A DNA stretch of 64,000 nt from Companilactobacillus bobalius (GCF_009764355.1 NZ_LNUA01000077.1:362288-426287); one strand, 5' to 3'; shown: positions 37,989 to 48,039, numbered from the stretch's first letter. A program made the numbers and translations. The notes: generated by a model from the letters alone, not told the origin.

Positions 37989-40625
37989 ATGAAAAACTTA
38001 TCAAGTGCTGAAATAAGAAAGATGTTTTTAGACTTTTTCCAAACAAAAGGTCACATGATTGAACCTAGTGCATCATTGATTCCACATGATGATCCAACAT
38101 TGTTATGGATCAACTCTGGTGTTGCTACTTTGAAAAAGTATTTTGATGGAACTGTTGTCCCACAAAATCCTCGTATCACTAATGCTCAAAAATGTATCAG
38201 AACTAATGATATTGAAAATGTTGGACGTACAGCTCGTCACCAAACTTTCTTTGAAATGCTTGGTAACTTTTCAGTTGGTGATTACTTCAAGAAAGAAGTT
38301 ATTCCTTGGGCCTTTGAATTTTTAACAAGTCCTGATTGGATCGGTATGGATAAAGATAATCTTTATATCACAACTTATCCTAAGGATACTGAAACACAAA
38401 AACTTTGGGCTGAAGCAGGAGTTGCTCAAGATCATATTCTTAAGAATGAAGATAACTTCTGGGATATCGGTGAAGGTCCTTGTGGTCCTGACTCAGAGAT
38501 TTTCTACGACCGTGGTCAAGAGTTCAATAACCTTTCAGAAGATGACCCTGAGAACTATCCTGGTGGCGAAAACGAACGTTACCTAGAAGTATGGAACATT
38601 GTTTTCTCAGAATTGAATCATTTACCAAATGGTCAATATGTAGAACAACCACATAAAAATATTGATACGGGTATGGGACTAGAACGTCTTGTATCTATTA
38701 TTCAAGGAACAAAGACTAACTTTGAAACAGACTTGTTCATGCCATTGATCGAAGATGTTGGTGAATTAAGTGGCAAGAAGTATGGCGTAAATGATGAAGA
38801 TGATATTTCATTCAAGATCATTGCTGACCATGCTAGAACTGTTTCATTTGCTGTTGGTGATGGTGCTCTTCCTTCAAACGAAGGTCGTGGCTATGTTATC
38901 AGAAGACTTATCAGACGTGCTGTTTTGAATGGTAAGAAGTTAGGTGTTAATGGACCATTTCTTTACAGATTGGTTCCAATCGTTGGTAAGATCATGGAAA
39001 GTTATTATCCAGAAGTTAGCCAACAACAAGACTTTATTGCTAAGACTATCCAACAAGAAGAGAAACGTTTCTCAGAAACTTTGGATGCTGGTCTAGCTCT
39101 ATTGAATGGTGAAATTGCTGACTTGAAGAAGAAGAATCAAACAGTTATTGATGGTGCTTCTGCTTTCAAACTTTATGATACTTACGGTTTTCCTATGGAA
39201 TTGACTCGTGAATATGCTAGTGATGAAGGACTAACTGTTGACGAAGATGGTTTCAAGCAAAACATGGAAGAACAAAAACAACGTGCCCGTGATGCCCGTG
39301 GTAATTTACAATCTATGGGTATGCAAGATGAAACTTTGATGGAAATCAAGACACCTAGTGAATTCGTTGGTTATGATCACAATGAAACACAAAGTACTTT
39401 GAAGAACATTATTGTTGATGATAAAGAAGTTAAGAATGTTACAGAAGGTCAAGCACAATTGGTCTTTGACACAACTCCTTTCTATGCCGAAATGGGTGGA
39501 CAAGTTGCTGATGTTGGTAATATTTATGACTTGAAGGGTAACCAAGTTGCTGAAGTTGTTGACGTTCAACATGCACCAAATGGACAAAATATTCATTTAG
39601 TAAATGTAATGTCAGAAATTGATGCTGATACAGAATACAAATTGGAAATTGATGGTGACTTCCGTGAAAAAGTTCGTCACAATCACACTGCTACTCATTT
39701 GTTGGATCAAGCTTTACGTGATGTTGTTAGTGCAAGAACACACCAAGCTGGATCTTTAGTTGAACCTGATTATCTACGTTTTGACTTCAATAGCAACTCA
39801 GCTTTGACAGCTGAACAAATCAGTCAACTTGAAAAAATTGTTAACGAAAAGATCTGGGCAGCTATTCCTGTTAAGACAGAAGTATTGCCTATTGAAGAAG
39901 CCAAGAAGAAGAAGGGCGCAATTGCTTTATTCAGTGAAAAGTACGGTGATACTGTGCGTGTTGTTGAAATTGATGACTACTCAACTGAATTCTGTGGTGG
40001 TACACATGCCCGTAATACTTCAGAACTAGGTCTCTTCAAGATTACTTCTGAATCAGCTATTGGTTCAGGTACAAGAAGAATTGAAGCTGTAACTGGCGAA
40101 GAAGCTTTTGAATACTTAAATGATCAATTGCAAGCTTTGCAAGAAACAGCTAAGAATATGAAAGTAAATCAATTAAAAGATGTTCCAGCTCGTGCTAGTC
40201 AATTAGTTGATGAAATCAAAGAGTTAAAGCGTGACAATCAAAACTTGAAGACTCAATTAACAAGTCAAAAGTCCGCTGAAGTCTTTGACAGTGTTGAAGA
40301 AATTAACGGTTATAAAGTTATTTCTAACATTATTCCAACTGATATGGCTACATTGAGACAACTAGCTGATAAATGGAAAAATGATGAAAAGTCAGACATC
40401 CTTGTTTTAGGTGCTAGTGGTGACGATAAGGCTAGTCTAGTTGTAGCCGTAAATAAAGATTCTCAAGCTAAAGGCGTTAAGGCTGGCGATATCATTAAGA
40501 AGATCTCTAAGGAGATTCAAGGTGGCGGCGGTGGTCGTCCAGATATGGCACAAGCCGGTGGTAAAAATCCAGCTGGTTTAACAAATGCGTTACAATTAGC
40601 TAAAGATATTATTAAATCTTATTAA
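37989..40625 (+). CDS. alaS: alanyl-tRNA synthetase
   Basis: 878 residues, full length: class II catalytic domain, editing domain with the zinc motifs HNHTATHLLDQAL and CGGTHARNTSELG, and a C-terminal DHHA1 domain with the glycine-rich GGGGGRPDMAQAGG. It charges tRNA-Ala and clears Ser/Gly mistakes. The ATG at 37989 follows GGGGAGA. A reading frame open from 37917 would run through the T-box terminator and is not used. Confidence 0.99.
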   Translation: MKNLSSAEIRKMFLDFFQTKGHMIEPSASLIPHDDPTLLWINSGVATLKKYFDGTVVPQNPRITNAQKCIRTNDIENVGRTARHQTFFEMLGNFSVGDYFKKEVIPWAFEFLTSPDWIGMDKDNLYITTYPKDTETQKLWAEAGVAQDHILKNEDNFWDIGEGPCGPDSEIFYDRGQEFNNLSEDDPENYPGGENERYLEVWNIVFSELNHLPNGQYVEQPHKNIDTGMGLERLVSIIQGTKTNFETDLFMPLIEDVGELSGKKYGVNDEDDISFKIIADHARTVSFAVGDGALPSNEGRGYVIRRLIRRAVLNGKKLGVNGPFLYRLVPIVGKIMESYYPEVSQQQDFIAKTIQQEEKRFSETLDAGLALLNGEIADLKKKNQTVIDGASAFKLYDTYGFPMELTREYASDEGLTVDEDGFKQNMEEQKQRARDARGNLQSMGMQDETLMEIKTPSEFVGYDHNETQSTLKNIIVDDKEVKNVTEGQAQLVFDTTPFYAEMGGQVADVGNIYDLKGNQVAEVVDVQHAPNGQNIHLVNVMSEIDADTEYKLEIDGDFREKVRHNHTATHLLDQALRDVVSARTHQAGSLVEPDYLRFDFNSNSALTAEQISQLEKIVNEKIWAAIPVKTEVLPIEEAKKKKGAIALFSEKYGDTVRVVEIDDYSTEFCGGTHARNTSELGLFKITSESAIGSGTRRIEAVTGEEAFEYLNDQLQALQETAKNMKVNQLKDVPARASQLVDEIKELKRDNQNLKTQLTSQKSAEVFDSVEEINGYKVISNIIPTDMATLRQLADKWKNDEKSDILVLGASGDDKASLVVAVNKDSQAKGVKAGDIIKKISKEIQGGGGGRPDMAQAGGKNPAGLTNALQLAKDIIKSY

Positions 40626-40687
40626 AGTGGGCTATAATTGAACTAAGCATTCTAGTCACTTAAATATTTGTTATATGGAGGTTTGCC

Positions 40688-40945
40688 ATGAGTTCACTTG
40701 ATAAAACAATGAGTTTTGACTTTAATGAAAACAAAGGCAAAGATGTCAAAGAGACACTTGAAAGTGTTTATCAATCACTAGAAGAAAAGGGATATAATCC
40801 AATTAATCAAATCGTTGGATATCTTCTTTCTGGTGATCCAGCATATATTCCAAGACATAATGATGCCCGTAATTTGATTTTGAAACATGAAAGAGACGAG
40901 ATAATTGAAGAATTAGTTAAGAGTTATCTCAATCAAGGTAAGTAA
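40688..40945 (+). CDS. ireB: IreB family regulatory protein (UPF0297, YrzL)
   Basis: 85 residues with the family block [26 protein letters not shown] and [21 protein letters not shown]. In enterococci IreB is a target of the PASTA kinase IreK and negatively affects cephalosporin resistance; the N-terminal threonine of the DKTMSF segment is the phosphosite region. It sits in the conserved alaS-ireB-ruvX-yrzB order, with GGAGG before ATG 40688. Confidence 0.95.
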   Translation: MSSLDKTMSFDFNENKGKDVKETLESVYQSLEEKGYNPINQIVGYLLSGDPAYIPRHNDARNLILKHERDEIIEELVKSYLNQGK

Positions 40946-41380
40946 ATGCGATTATTAGGTTTAGACGTTGGTGCAAGAACTGTTGGTGTCTCGGCAAGTG
41001 ATTTATTAGGCTGGACAGCACAGGGTGTGGAAACTATTCATATGAATGAAAAGAAAGAAGATTTTGGCTTAGATCGTTTAGGCGAAATCATCAAAGAAAA
41101 GCAAGCTACGGGGATTGTTCTCGGTTTGCCTAAGAATATGAATAATACAGAAGGACCCAGAGCGGAAAAATCTCGTGAATACGGTAAGATGATTGAAGAA
41201 CGTTTTAATTTACCAATCGATTTTATTGATGAACGTTTGACAACTGTGCAAGCTGAAAGAATGCTGATTGATGAAGCAAATGTTTCACGTCGAAAACGTA
41301 AGAAGGTAGTTGATAAGATTGCTGCCGAAATGATTTTACAAAATTACCTTGATGCCAAAGGTAAACTAACACGGAATTAG
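40946..41380 (+). CDS. ruvX: pre-16S rRNA nuclease / Holliday-junction resolvase-like RuvX (YqgF)
   Basis: 144 residues with RNase H-like motifs: [15 protein letters not shown] (first Asp), [17 protein letters not shown] and [13 protein letters not shown] (second acidic site), plus a C-terminal Asp in [13 protein letters not shown]. YqgF proteins mature 16S rRNA ends. It starts right after the ireB stop. Confidence 0.96.
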   Translation: MRLLGLDVGARTVGVSASDLLGWTAQGVETIHMNEKKEDFGLDRLGEIIKEKQATGIVLGLPKNMNNTEGPRAEKSREYGKMIEERFNLPIDFIDERLTTVQAERMLIDEANVSRRKRKKVVDKIAAEMILQNYLDAKGKLTRN

Positions 41381-41389
41381 GTGATAAAT

Positions 41390-41686
41390 ATGAGTGAAAA
41401 ACAACCACCAAAAGATTTAGATGAAGTTATTTTAAGTGATGAACAGGGTAATAAAGAAGTTTACAAGATTCTCTTTACTTTTGATTCAGATGATTATGGT
41501 AAATCATATGTCTTTCTATACCCTAAGGCTTCAGAAGATTCAGATGAAATTGAGATTCAAGCCTTCTCTTTCACACCAGATCAAAATGGTGATGTGGATG
41601 CAGGAGAGTTAAATCCGATTGAAGATCCTGAAGAATGGGATATGGTTCAAGAGGTATTAAATACCTTCACAAGTGACGAAGAATAA
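41390..41686 (+). CDS. yrzB: DUF1292 family protein (YrzB)
   Basis: 98 residues, very acidic, with the family pattern ILFTFDSDDYGKSYVFLYP and a Glu/Asp-rich C-terminus. Function unknown; always next to ruvX in Firmicutes. ATG 41390 has AGGTGAT upstream; the in-frame GTG 41381 lies inside that ribosome site. Confidence 0.93.
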   Translation: MSEKQPPKDLDEVILSDEQGNKEVYKILFTFDSDDYGKSYVFLYPKASEDSDEIEIQAFSFTPDQNGDVDAGELNPIEDPEEWDMVQEVLNTFTSDEE

Positions 41687-41689
41687 GAT

Positions 41690-41734
41690 AAAAATAACGA
41701 TTGGCGCGAGCCAATCGTTTGATGTTTTTATCTT
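41690..41734 (+). terminator. terminator after yrzB
   Basis: Stem AACGATTGGC (41696-41705) closed by a GCGA tetraloop, inside an outer AAGATAAAAA/TTTTTATCTT pairing, with T runs. Strong. Confidence 0.88.
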
Positions 41735-41786
41735 AAAATATGATTCACAAATTCGCTTTTTAGCATGATTGATGTAAGGGGAAATA

Positions 41787-42329
41787 ATGCTTAGTCTTTT
41801 ACTTATTTTACTTTTGATTTATGGTTTTTATATTGGTGCTCGCCGTGGTCTTGCCATGGAGGCATTTTATGCAGTTGGATATGGACTGTTCTTTTGTTTA
41901 GCATGGGTGACATATAAGGCCCTTGGTCCTAAATTTGAAATGATCGTACCGTACCCTTCAGCTAGTTTGGGCAGTGAGTTTGCCTTTTTCACGACAAAAG
42001 TTGGTATGAAATTAGATGATGCATTTTACCGTGCCTTTGCTTTTATATTTGTTTGTTTCATTGGTTGGGTAATTATTCGCTTTGCAGGACTTTACTTCAA
42101 ACGTCTAACTTATTTTCCAATGTATAATGACGTCAATATATTAAGTGGTGGAATTATTGGTTTTGTTGTCACATATGTAACGATCTTCATGGTCTTACTA
42201 ATCTTGGCAATGATTCCAGTATCTGGAATTCAACATGCTTTGCAACATTCATTTGTAGCTTCGACAATGATTAAAAGTACGCCGGGATTAACGGCAACAC
42301 TAAGTAATCTGTGGATAGGAGCTATGTAA
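41787..42329 (+). CDS. CvpA family membrane protein
   Basis: 180 residues with four or five membrane segments, starting LSLLLILLLIYGFYIGARRGLAMEAFYAVG, the CvpA/colicin-V-production pattern, with the later FVCFIGWVIIRFAG helix. Role in lactobacilli unknown. It follows a terminator and precedes mutS2, its usual neighbour. ATG 41787 follows AAGGGGA. Confidence 0.9.
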   Translation: MLSLLLILLLIYGFYIGARRGLAMEAFYAVGYGLFFCLAWVTYKALGPKFEMIVPYPSASLGSEFAFFTTKVGMKLDDAFYRAFAFIFVCFIGWVIIRFAGLYFKRLTYFPMYNDVNILSGGIIGFVVTYVTIFMVLLILAMIPVSGIQHALQHSFVASTMIKSTPGLTATLSNLWIGAM

Positions 42330-42335
42330 AACTTT

Positions 42336-42366
42336 AAGACTGAGACTTTTGTTTCAGTCTTATTTT
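42336..42366 (+). terminator. hairpin between cvpA and mutS2
   Basis: AAGACTGAGAC pairs with GTTTCAGTCTT (one wobble) followed by ATTTTAT. A moderate terminator or attenuator; mutS2 may rely partly on read-through. Confidence 0.7.
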
Positions 42367-42382
42367 ATAACAGGAGAAGAGT

Positions 42383-44737
42383 ATGAATAATAAGGCTTTG
42401 AAAGTATTAGAATTTGACAAAATCAAAGCTGAAATTGCCAAATACCTAATCACAACGCGTGGGAATACTCTCTTAAAAAAGTTAATGCCGATGTCAGTCG
42501 AATCAATTGTTCAAAGATTGATCGATCAAACTAAAGATGGTGCTGACATTCTTCGTATTAAGGGGGAAATCCCTGTTAGAAAATTGGCTGATCTGCATGA
42601 TCAAGCCAACCGTTTGAAAAAAGACGGTAATTTAAATGGAACTGAATTGGCTCAAATAGGACAAGTACTTCAGAATACAACTGAATTAAAAGAGTTCTTT
42701 GCAGGTCTAAAGGATGACAGAATTGATTTACGTCAATTGTATGAATTGAATGATAAGTTGATCGATAATCCTGGTTTAACAAAGAGAATTTCTCGTTCAT
42801 TAGATGATACTGGTCGAGTTTTGGATACAGCTTCTGATGATTTGAAGTATATTCGTGGACGTATTTCACGTTTGAATGACCAAATCAGACAATCAATGGA
42901 GCAATATACTCGTGGTAAAAATACTAAGTACTTAACCGAAGCAATCGTGACATTACGTGATGATCGTTTTGTAATTCCAGTTAAAACGGAATATAAAGCT
43001 AAGTTCGGTGGAGTGGTCCATGACCAAAGTGCCAGTGGTCAAACACTTTATATTGAACCTCAAGCTGTTGTTGGTTTAAATAATCAATTACATGAATCTC
43101 AAGTTTCCGAAAAGATGGAAGAAGTCCGTATTTTAAATGACTTGTCAGATTTAGTTCGTCCGGAAATTGATGAAATTGTCAAAAATAACGAAGTACTAGC
43201 TCAATTTGATTTAATCAATGCCAAAGCTAAGTATGCACGTGAAATCAAGGCGACAGAACCTTTAATTTCCAAAGACCATGTAGTTGATCTTTACAATGCA
43301 AAACACCCGCTAATCGACCCTGATAAGGTTGTAGCTAATGATATTAAAATGGGTGATGGATATAAAACAATGCTTATCACTGGTCCTAATACTGGTGGTA
43401 AAACTATTACTATGAAAACTTTGGGTCTGATTCAATTAATGGCTCAAGCCGGTTTGTTTATTCCAGCTCGTGAAGAGAGTGAAATTGCTGTCTTCGATGA
43501 GGTTTTTGTTGATATTGGTGATGAACAATCAATTGAACAGAATTTGAGTACTTTCTCATCTCATATGGATAATATTATTAATATCATCCATAAAGTATCA
43601 GGACACAGTTTAGTTCTGATCGATGAACTTGGTGCCGGAACTGATCCCCAAGAGGGAGCTGCGATTGCGATTGCTATCCTAGAAAAATTGGCCCAGTCAC
43701 ATTGCTTTATCATGGCAACAACTCACTATCCAGAGTTGAAAGTCTTTGCTTACAATACTCCTGAAACAATCAATGCCAGTATGGAATTTGACGATGAATC
43801 GTTGAAACCTACTTACAGGTTATTAATTGGTATTCCGGGAGCAAGTAATGCTTTCAACATTGCGGCTAGACTAGGTATGGATCGTAGTGTTGTTGATCGT
43901 GGTCAGTCACTAATGAGTGGTGAGAGCCAAGATTTGAACAATATGATTGCTGACCTGGAGAATCGTCGTAAAGAATTTGAACAGAAGAATGCGCAACTCC
44001 AAGTTCAATTGTCTAAGAACAAAGATGTTCAAAAGGATTATGAACAAAAGAGTGACGCTTTAGATAAATCTAAGGCTTCTGAGATTCAAGCTGCCAAGGT
44101 TCGTGCTAATCAAATTGTCGCTAAAGCTAAGAAAGAGTCCGATAAGATTATTGATCACCTTCACGAAATGGAACGTAAAGGATCAATGGTTAAAGAAGAT
44201 CAGATTATTTCGGCTAAGACTGGATTGAAGAACTTGCATCAAGATGAGACGATCAAGAAGAATAAAGTATTGCGTCGTAACAAACGTAAACAAGTTTTGA
44301 AGGTCGGCGATGATGTTAAGGCTTTGCCATATGATCAAATTGGAACGATTGTTCGTAAGAATAATGACAACGAATTTGAAGTTCAATTAGGTATCTTGAA
44401 GATGAAGTTTGGTGCTGAAGATCTTGAAAAAGTTCAATCAACTGAACCTGAACCAGAGAAGAAACCAACTATGGTCAGAAGGACAAGAAGTACAGGCTTA
44501 TCTAGTAAGTTAGATCTACGTGGTGAACGTTATGAAGAAGCCATGTCAGATCTAGATCAATATATTGATGCCGCTTTGTTGGCTGGTTATAATCAAGTAA
44601 CAATCGTGCATGGATTTGGTACTGGTGTTATCAGAAAAGGTGTTACAAATTATTTGCAACGCAATCCGCGAGTTAAGTCATTTGGCTATGCTCCAGCTAG
44701 TTCTGGTGGTTCCGGTGCAACAATTGTTGATTTGTAA
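42383..44737 (+). CDS. mutS2: MutS2 (RqcU-type) ATPase with Smr domain
   Basis: 784 residues. Core ATPase with GPNTGGKTITMKTLG and DELGAGTDPQEGAA; a long coiled coil and basic linker (about 510-660); C-terminal Smr domain with LDLRGERYEEA and HGFGTGVIRKGV. MutS2 proteins act on collided ribosomes and in suppression of recombination rather than mismatch repair. ATG 42383 follows AGGAGA. Followed by trxA. Confidence 0.97.
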   Translation: MNNKALKVLEFDKIKAEIAKYLITTRGNTLLKKLMPMSVESIVQRLIDQTKDGADILRIKGEIPVRKLADLHDQANRLKKDGNLNGTELAQIGQVLQNTTELKEFFAGLKDDRIDLRQLYELNDKLIDNPGLTKRISRSLDDTGRVLDTASDDLKYIRGRISRLNDQIRQSMEQYTRGKNTKYLTEAIVTLRDDRFVIPVKTEYKAKFGGVVHDQSASGQTLYIEPQAVVGLNNQLHESQVSEKMEEVRILNDLSDLVRPEIDEIVKNNEVLAQFDLINAKAKYAREIKATEPLISKDHVVDLYNAKHPLIDPDKVVANDIKMGDGYKTMLITGPNTGGKTITMKTLGLIQLMAQAGLFIPAREESEIAVFDEVFVDIGDEQSIEQNLSTFSSHMDNIINIIHKVSGHSLVLIDELGAGTDPQEGAAIAIAILEKLAQSHCFIMATTHYPELKVFAYNTPETINASMEFDDESLKPTYRLLIGIPGASNAFNIAARLGMDRSVVDRGQSLMSGESQDLNNMIADLENRRKEFEQKNAQLQVQLSKNKDVQKDYEQKSDALDKSKASEIQAAKVRANQIVAKAKKESDKIIDHLHEMERKGSMVKEDQIISAKTGLKNLHQDETIKKNKVLRRNKRKQVLKVGDDVKALPYDQIGTIVRKNNDNEFEVQLGILKMKFGAEDLEKVQSTEPEPEKKPTMVRRTRSTGLSSKLDLRGERYEEAMSDLDQYIDAALLAGYNQVTIVHGFGTGVIRKGVTNYLQRNPRVKSFGYAPASSGGSGATIVDL

Positions 44738-44805
44738 TATAAGCAAAATGTTTTTTAAAATCAGGTTATTAATGATAATATTTAACCAGTTAAGGAGTGA
44801 TTATA

Positions 44806-45117
44806 ATGGTTGATGAAGTAACAGACAAAGATTTTGAAGAAGAAACAAAAGATGGCGTTGTCTTAGTTGATTTTTGGGCAACATGGTGTGGTCCATGTCG
44901 TATGCAATCACCAGTTATCGAACAATTGTCTGAAGAAGATGATTCAGTTAAGTTTTTGAAGATGGATGTAGATGCCAATCCAGATACACCTAAATCATTT
45001 GGAATTATGGCTATCCCTACATTGCTTGTCAAAAAAGATGGCGAAGTAGTTGATAAGATAACTGGATTCCATAATAAGGCTCAACTAGCTAAGATTCTTG
45101 ATGGCTATTCTGATTAA
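44806..45117 (+). CDS. trxA: thioredoxin
   Basis: 103 residues with the redox site WCGPC (VDFWATWCGPCRMQSPVIEQL) and the cis-proline IPTL. Reduces disulfides in the cytoplasm. ATG 44806 lies 7 bp after AAGGAGTG; the in-frame GTG at 44797 is part of that ribosome site and is rejected. Confidence 0.98.
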   Translation: MVDEVTDKDFEEETKDGVVLVDFWATWCGPCRMQSPVIEQLSEEDDSVKFLKMDVDANPDTPKSFGIMAIPTLLVKKDGEVVDKITGFHNKAQLAKILDGYSD

Positions 45118-45137
45118 TCCAAAATAAATAGCAAATA

Positions 45138-45175
45138 AAAAATGCCCTAATTCATCTGCGAATTAGGGCGTTTTT
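45138..45175. terminator. convergent terminator trxA / yslB
   Basis: A near-perfect 16-bp stem (AAAAATGCCCTAATTC against its complement with one wobble), 6-nt loop, A and T tails on the two sides. Confidence 0.9.
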
Positions 45176-45185
45176 GGTGTATACT

Positions 45186-45653
45186 TTAGTTTCGATCAAT
45201 TTGTATTTTAATTGAAACGCTTTTGGCTTTGCTGTCGACGGTATATGTGCCTAAGCAATATGCTGCAATAGTTTTTTCGACAGTTTCAGCAATTATTCCA
45301 GTCTCTAATGAAAACTCTGGATCATCATTATTAGTATCAAAACGTTGAACAACTTCGGGACCGGTTAACGTATAAATGTAACTATGTTTAGTTTGCTTGG
45401 TAATTTCAAGTTTACCAAAGCCAGCTTTTTGAAATAGTTCAGGTAGGCTTTGCATGTCAAGAATCAATTGACGGCTAAGATTTTTACCTGCCCAATACAG
45501 TAGTTCGACGGTATCTTTATCGAGTAGATCAGGAAGGATAAAATCACGGAGTACCGAAACTGCAAAGTAATTTTCAGTTAACGTATTTTCACTTTTATCA
45601 TCTTGGGTATCTGTTAACTTTGGTTTGTTGAGATCATTTGATTTTGCGGCCAT
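45186..45653 (-). CDS. yslB: DUF2507 family protein (YslB-like)
   Basis: About 155 residues. The block NYFAVSVLRDFILPDLLDKDTVELLYWAGKNLSRQ and GFGKLEITKQTKHSYIYTLTGPEVV is typical of YslB, a V4R-like fold of unknown role. ATG 45653 follows AAAAGGAG by seven bases; the longer start at 45683 lies upstream of that ribosome site. Convergent with trxA and divergent from murI. Confidence 0.88.
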   Translation of the reverse strand: MAAKSNDLNKPKLTDTQDDKSENTLTENYFAVSVLRDFILPDLLDKDTVELLYWAGKNLSRQLILDMQSLPELFQKAGFGKLEITKQTKHSYIYTLTGPEVVQRFDTNNDDPEFSLETGIIAETVEKTIAAYCLGTYTVDSKAKSVSIKIQIDRN

Positions 45654-45785
45654 TGCTTTAACTCCTTTTTTCAGACAATTCATTATATCATTAGAATAAT
45701 TGCTTTTTAAGTCAATGTAAAAGATAGCACATAATTATTTTCATAAAATACGAATAATTCGCTTAAATGAAGGCAGGGGTAACAT

Positions 45786-46613
45786 ATGAGTGATAATAGA
45801 CCAATTGGAGTGTTAGATTCCGGATTAGGTGGATTGACAGTAGTGAAGGAAGTCATCCGACAATTGCCTAATGAAGACGTTGTATTTATCGGCGATGAGG
45901 CCAGAATGCCTTACGGAGTAAAAACACATGACCAAATCATATCCTATACTCGTGAAATGGTACAGTATTTAATTAGTCAAAATGTAAAATTAATAATTTA
46001 CGGTTGCAACACAGCAACTGCCAACGCATTGCAAACTTTGCGTCAAGAATTTACCATTCCTATGATTGGTGTGATCAAGCCAGGTTCTGAAGAAGCTTCT
46101 AAAGTAACTAAGACTGACCATATCGGAATTATTGGAACTAAATCAACCATTAATTCAAAGAGCTATAATAAAACTATTCAAGAAATTGATCCTAAACTTA
46201 CTTCTTTAGGTGTAGCAGCACAAAAGTTTGTTTCTTTTGTTGAAAACGATCAGGCTGATACCAAAGAGGCCAAGGATAATATTGAAACAACATTAAAACC
46301 TTTTAAGGATAATGATTATGATACTTTAATTTTGGGATGCACTCATTTCCCAATGTTAAAGAAACAAATCAATGATTATTTGCCAGGTACTAAGTTGGTC
46401 GATCCAGCTGTAAGTACTGTTAAAGTAGCAACTAAATATCTAACTGAAAATAATTTGTTAGCTGACGATAAGAAACGTACATTGAAATTACATGCAACTA
46501 GCGATATTGACGAATTCTCGAGATTGGCAAAACGTTGGTTGAAGACGGATATTGATGAAATCAGCTTAGTAAATATCGGAGGAAACGATGAAAGAAATAA
46601 TAATAGCAACTAA
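45786..46613 (+). CDS. murI: glutamate racemase
   Basis: 275 residues. Catalytic cysteines in YGCNTATA and LGCTHFP, and N-terminal VLDSGLGGLTVVKE, are intact. It makes D-glutamate for peptidoglycan. ATG 45786 with AGGGG. Its last 26 bp overlap the start of rdgB, so the two are translationally coupled. Confidence 0.98.
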   Translation: MSDNRPIGVLDSGLGGLTVVKEVIRQLPNEDVVFIGDEARMPYGVKTHDQIISYTREMVQYLISQNVKLIIYGCNTATANALQTLRQEFTIPMIGVIKPGSEEASKVTKTDHIGIIGTKSTINSKSYNKTIQEIDPKLTSLGVAAQKFVSFVENDQADTKEAKDNIETTLKPFKDNDYDTLILGCTHFPMLKKQINDYLPGTKLVDPAVSTVKVATKYLTENNLLADDKKRTLKLHATSDIDEFSRLAKRWLKTDIDEISLVNIGGNDERNNNSN

Positions 46614-47187
46614 GAATCCTGGTAAAGCACGTGAATTCAAACGTGTTTTTGATGATGAACATTTTGAAATCAAGACTTTATTAGATTTTCCAGATTTTCC
46701 CGAAATTAGAGAAACTGGTAAAACTTTTGAAGAGAATGCCACTTTAAAAGCTCATGCCGTCATGGAACGTTTCAATCTACCTACGATTGCTGACGACTCC
46801 GGTTTACAAGTGGATGCTTTATATGGTCGTCCTGGCATCTATTCAGCTCGTTATGCTGGTGATCACAATGATGCCGCTAATAATGCTAAATTGTTGAGTG
46901 AATTAGGTGGAGTCCCTAAAGAAAAACGTACAGCTCATTTCGTTTCAACCCTAGTTTTTGCTAATCCTAAGAACGATAAAGATTTAGTTGTCGAAGGAAA
47001 AGTCGATGGAATCATTGGAGCTTTTCCCGAAGGTGACGATGGTTTTGGATATGATCCGCTGTTCTATGTACCGGAATTAGGTAAGACAATGGCTCAAATT
47101 ACTGTCGATGAAAAGAATCAAATCAGTCACCGTGGACAAGCTATTAAAAAGTTAGAAAAACAGTGGCAAGATTGGATTATTTGGTAA
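46588..47187 (+). CDS. rdgB: XTP/dITP diphosphatase (HAM1/RdgB)
   Basis: 199 residues. Family motifs ATKNPGKAREF, GKTFEENATLKA, ADDSGLQVDALYGRPGIYSARYAG and FGYDPLFYVPE are present. It removes non-canonical purine triphosphates. The start, ATG 46588 with CGGAGGA, lies inside the murI 3' end. Confidence 0.97.
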   Translation: MKEIIIATKNPGKAREFKRVFDDEHFEIKTLLDFPDFPEIRETGKTFEENATLKAHAVMERFNLPTIADDSGLQVDALYGRPGIYSARYAGDHNDAANNAKLLSELGGVPKEKRTAHFVSTLVFANPKNDKDLVVEGKVDGIIGAFPEGDDGFGYDPLFYVPELGKTMAQITVDEKNQISHRGQAIKKLEKQWQDWIIW

Positions 47188-47206
47188 TTAATTGCCCTAA
47201 AATTGT

Positions 47207-47212
47207 TATAAT
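47207..47212 (+). promoter_or_regulatory. extended -10 promoter for the DUF948-YtxH pair
   Basis: TG-T-TATAAT just after rdgB and 41 bp before the DUF948 start. A -35 is not convincing (TTGGTA at 47181 is 20 bp away), but an extended -10 can work without one. Confidence 0.5.
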
Positions 47213-47253
47213 GCTAGTATGAAAGTGCTATTAAAATACAGGAGGGTAATATT

Positions 47254-47664
47254 ATGACTGGTGGACAAATTGCAGGATTGATTGCTGCGGTCGCATTTGT
47301 AGTGTTGGTTGTATATTTAGCCAGAACACTAGTACAAACTGCTAAATTGCTTCAAGAGTTACAAGAAACAATGAAGGAAACTACTAAGATGGTGGAGATT
47401 TTATCTAAGAATACAGATGAAATCATGGATCAAAGTACAAAGCTTGTCGATAAGACAAATACTTTGATGGATGACGTTAACAGTAAGTCTAGTAAGTTAA
47501 ATCCACTTTTTGATACAGTGGAGAACTTAGGTAAGAAGAGTGCTGCTGCAACTTCAGAACATCATAATTCAGGATTCAGTCTTCAAAACTTATTAACATT
47601 AGGCAATGTGGCTACAGTTCTTAAGACAGCCACCAAAGTATGGCCAAGAAAGAAGAATAATTAG
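47254..47664 (+). CDS. DUF948 domain membrane protein
   Basis: 136 residues. One N-terminal membrane segment (IAGLIAAVAFVVLVVYLARTLV) followed by a long amphipathic coiled coil (about 30-100), the DUF948 (YtxG/general-stress) pattern. Role unknown; Bacillus homologues belong to stress regulons. Pairs with the YtxH-like gene 2 bp downstream. ATG 47254 follows AGGAGGG. Confidence 0.9.
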   Translation: MTGGQIAGLIAAVAFVVLVVYLARTLVQTAKLLQELQETMKETTKMVEILSKNTDEIMDQSTKLVDKTNTLMDDVNSKSSKLNPLFDTVENLGKKSAAATSEHHNSGFSLQNLLTLGNVATVLKTATKVWPRKKNN

Positions 47665-47666
47665 TT

Positions 47667-47963
47667 ATGAAAAATAATCATTTTATTGTTGGCCTAGTTT
47701 TAGGCTGCGCATCAGGCTATTTAGCTTCTAAGTATTTAACTAGTGAATCAGGACAAAAGTTGATTGAAAACATTAAAACTATCCGTGGTGATTTTAACAA
47801 CGGTGGCGTTGGTCTAAATACTAATAGTGATTTAGTTAATGCTTTCAATGATAAGACAGATGCCTTAAAAGATCATATGGCTTCAACTGTTGATAAGATT
47901 AAAGATGATGAAGATACATCAGACATCGTTTTTAATGAAGATGATCTTAACGACGAAGATTAA
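47667..47963 (+). CDS. YtxH-like protein
   Basis: 98 residues. N-terminal hydrophobic glycine-rich segment (FIVGLVLGCASGYLASKYL) typical of YtxH, then a charged soluble tail rich in Asp/Glu. It follows the DUF948 gene after 2 bp with no ribosome site of its own, so it probably depends on coupled translation. Confidence 0.85.
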   Translation: MKNNHFIVGLVLGCASGYLASKYLTSESGQKLIENIKTIRGDFNNGGVGLNTNSDLVNAFNDKTDALKDHMASTVDKIKDDEDTSDIVFNEDDLNDED

Positions 47964-47991
47964 TATATATTTTAAAAATTAAATTAAACAT

Positions 47992-48033
47992 AAAAAAGAG
48001 GATTCAGACCATTTAGGTTTGAGTCCTCTTTTT
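47992..48033 (+). terminator. terminator after the YtxH-like gene
   Basis: A roughly 18-bp stem with two wobbles (arms 47993-48010 and 48016-48033), 5-nt loop. It also faces the small minus-strand gene that ends at 48040. Confidence 0.85.
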
Positions 48034-48039
48034 GAATCG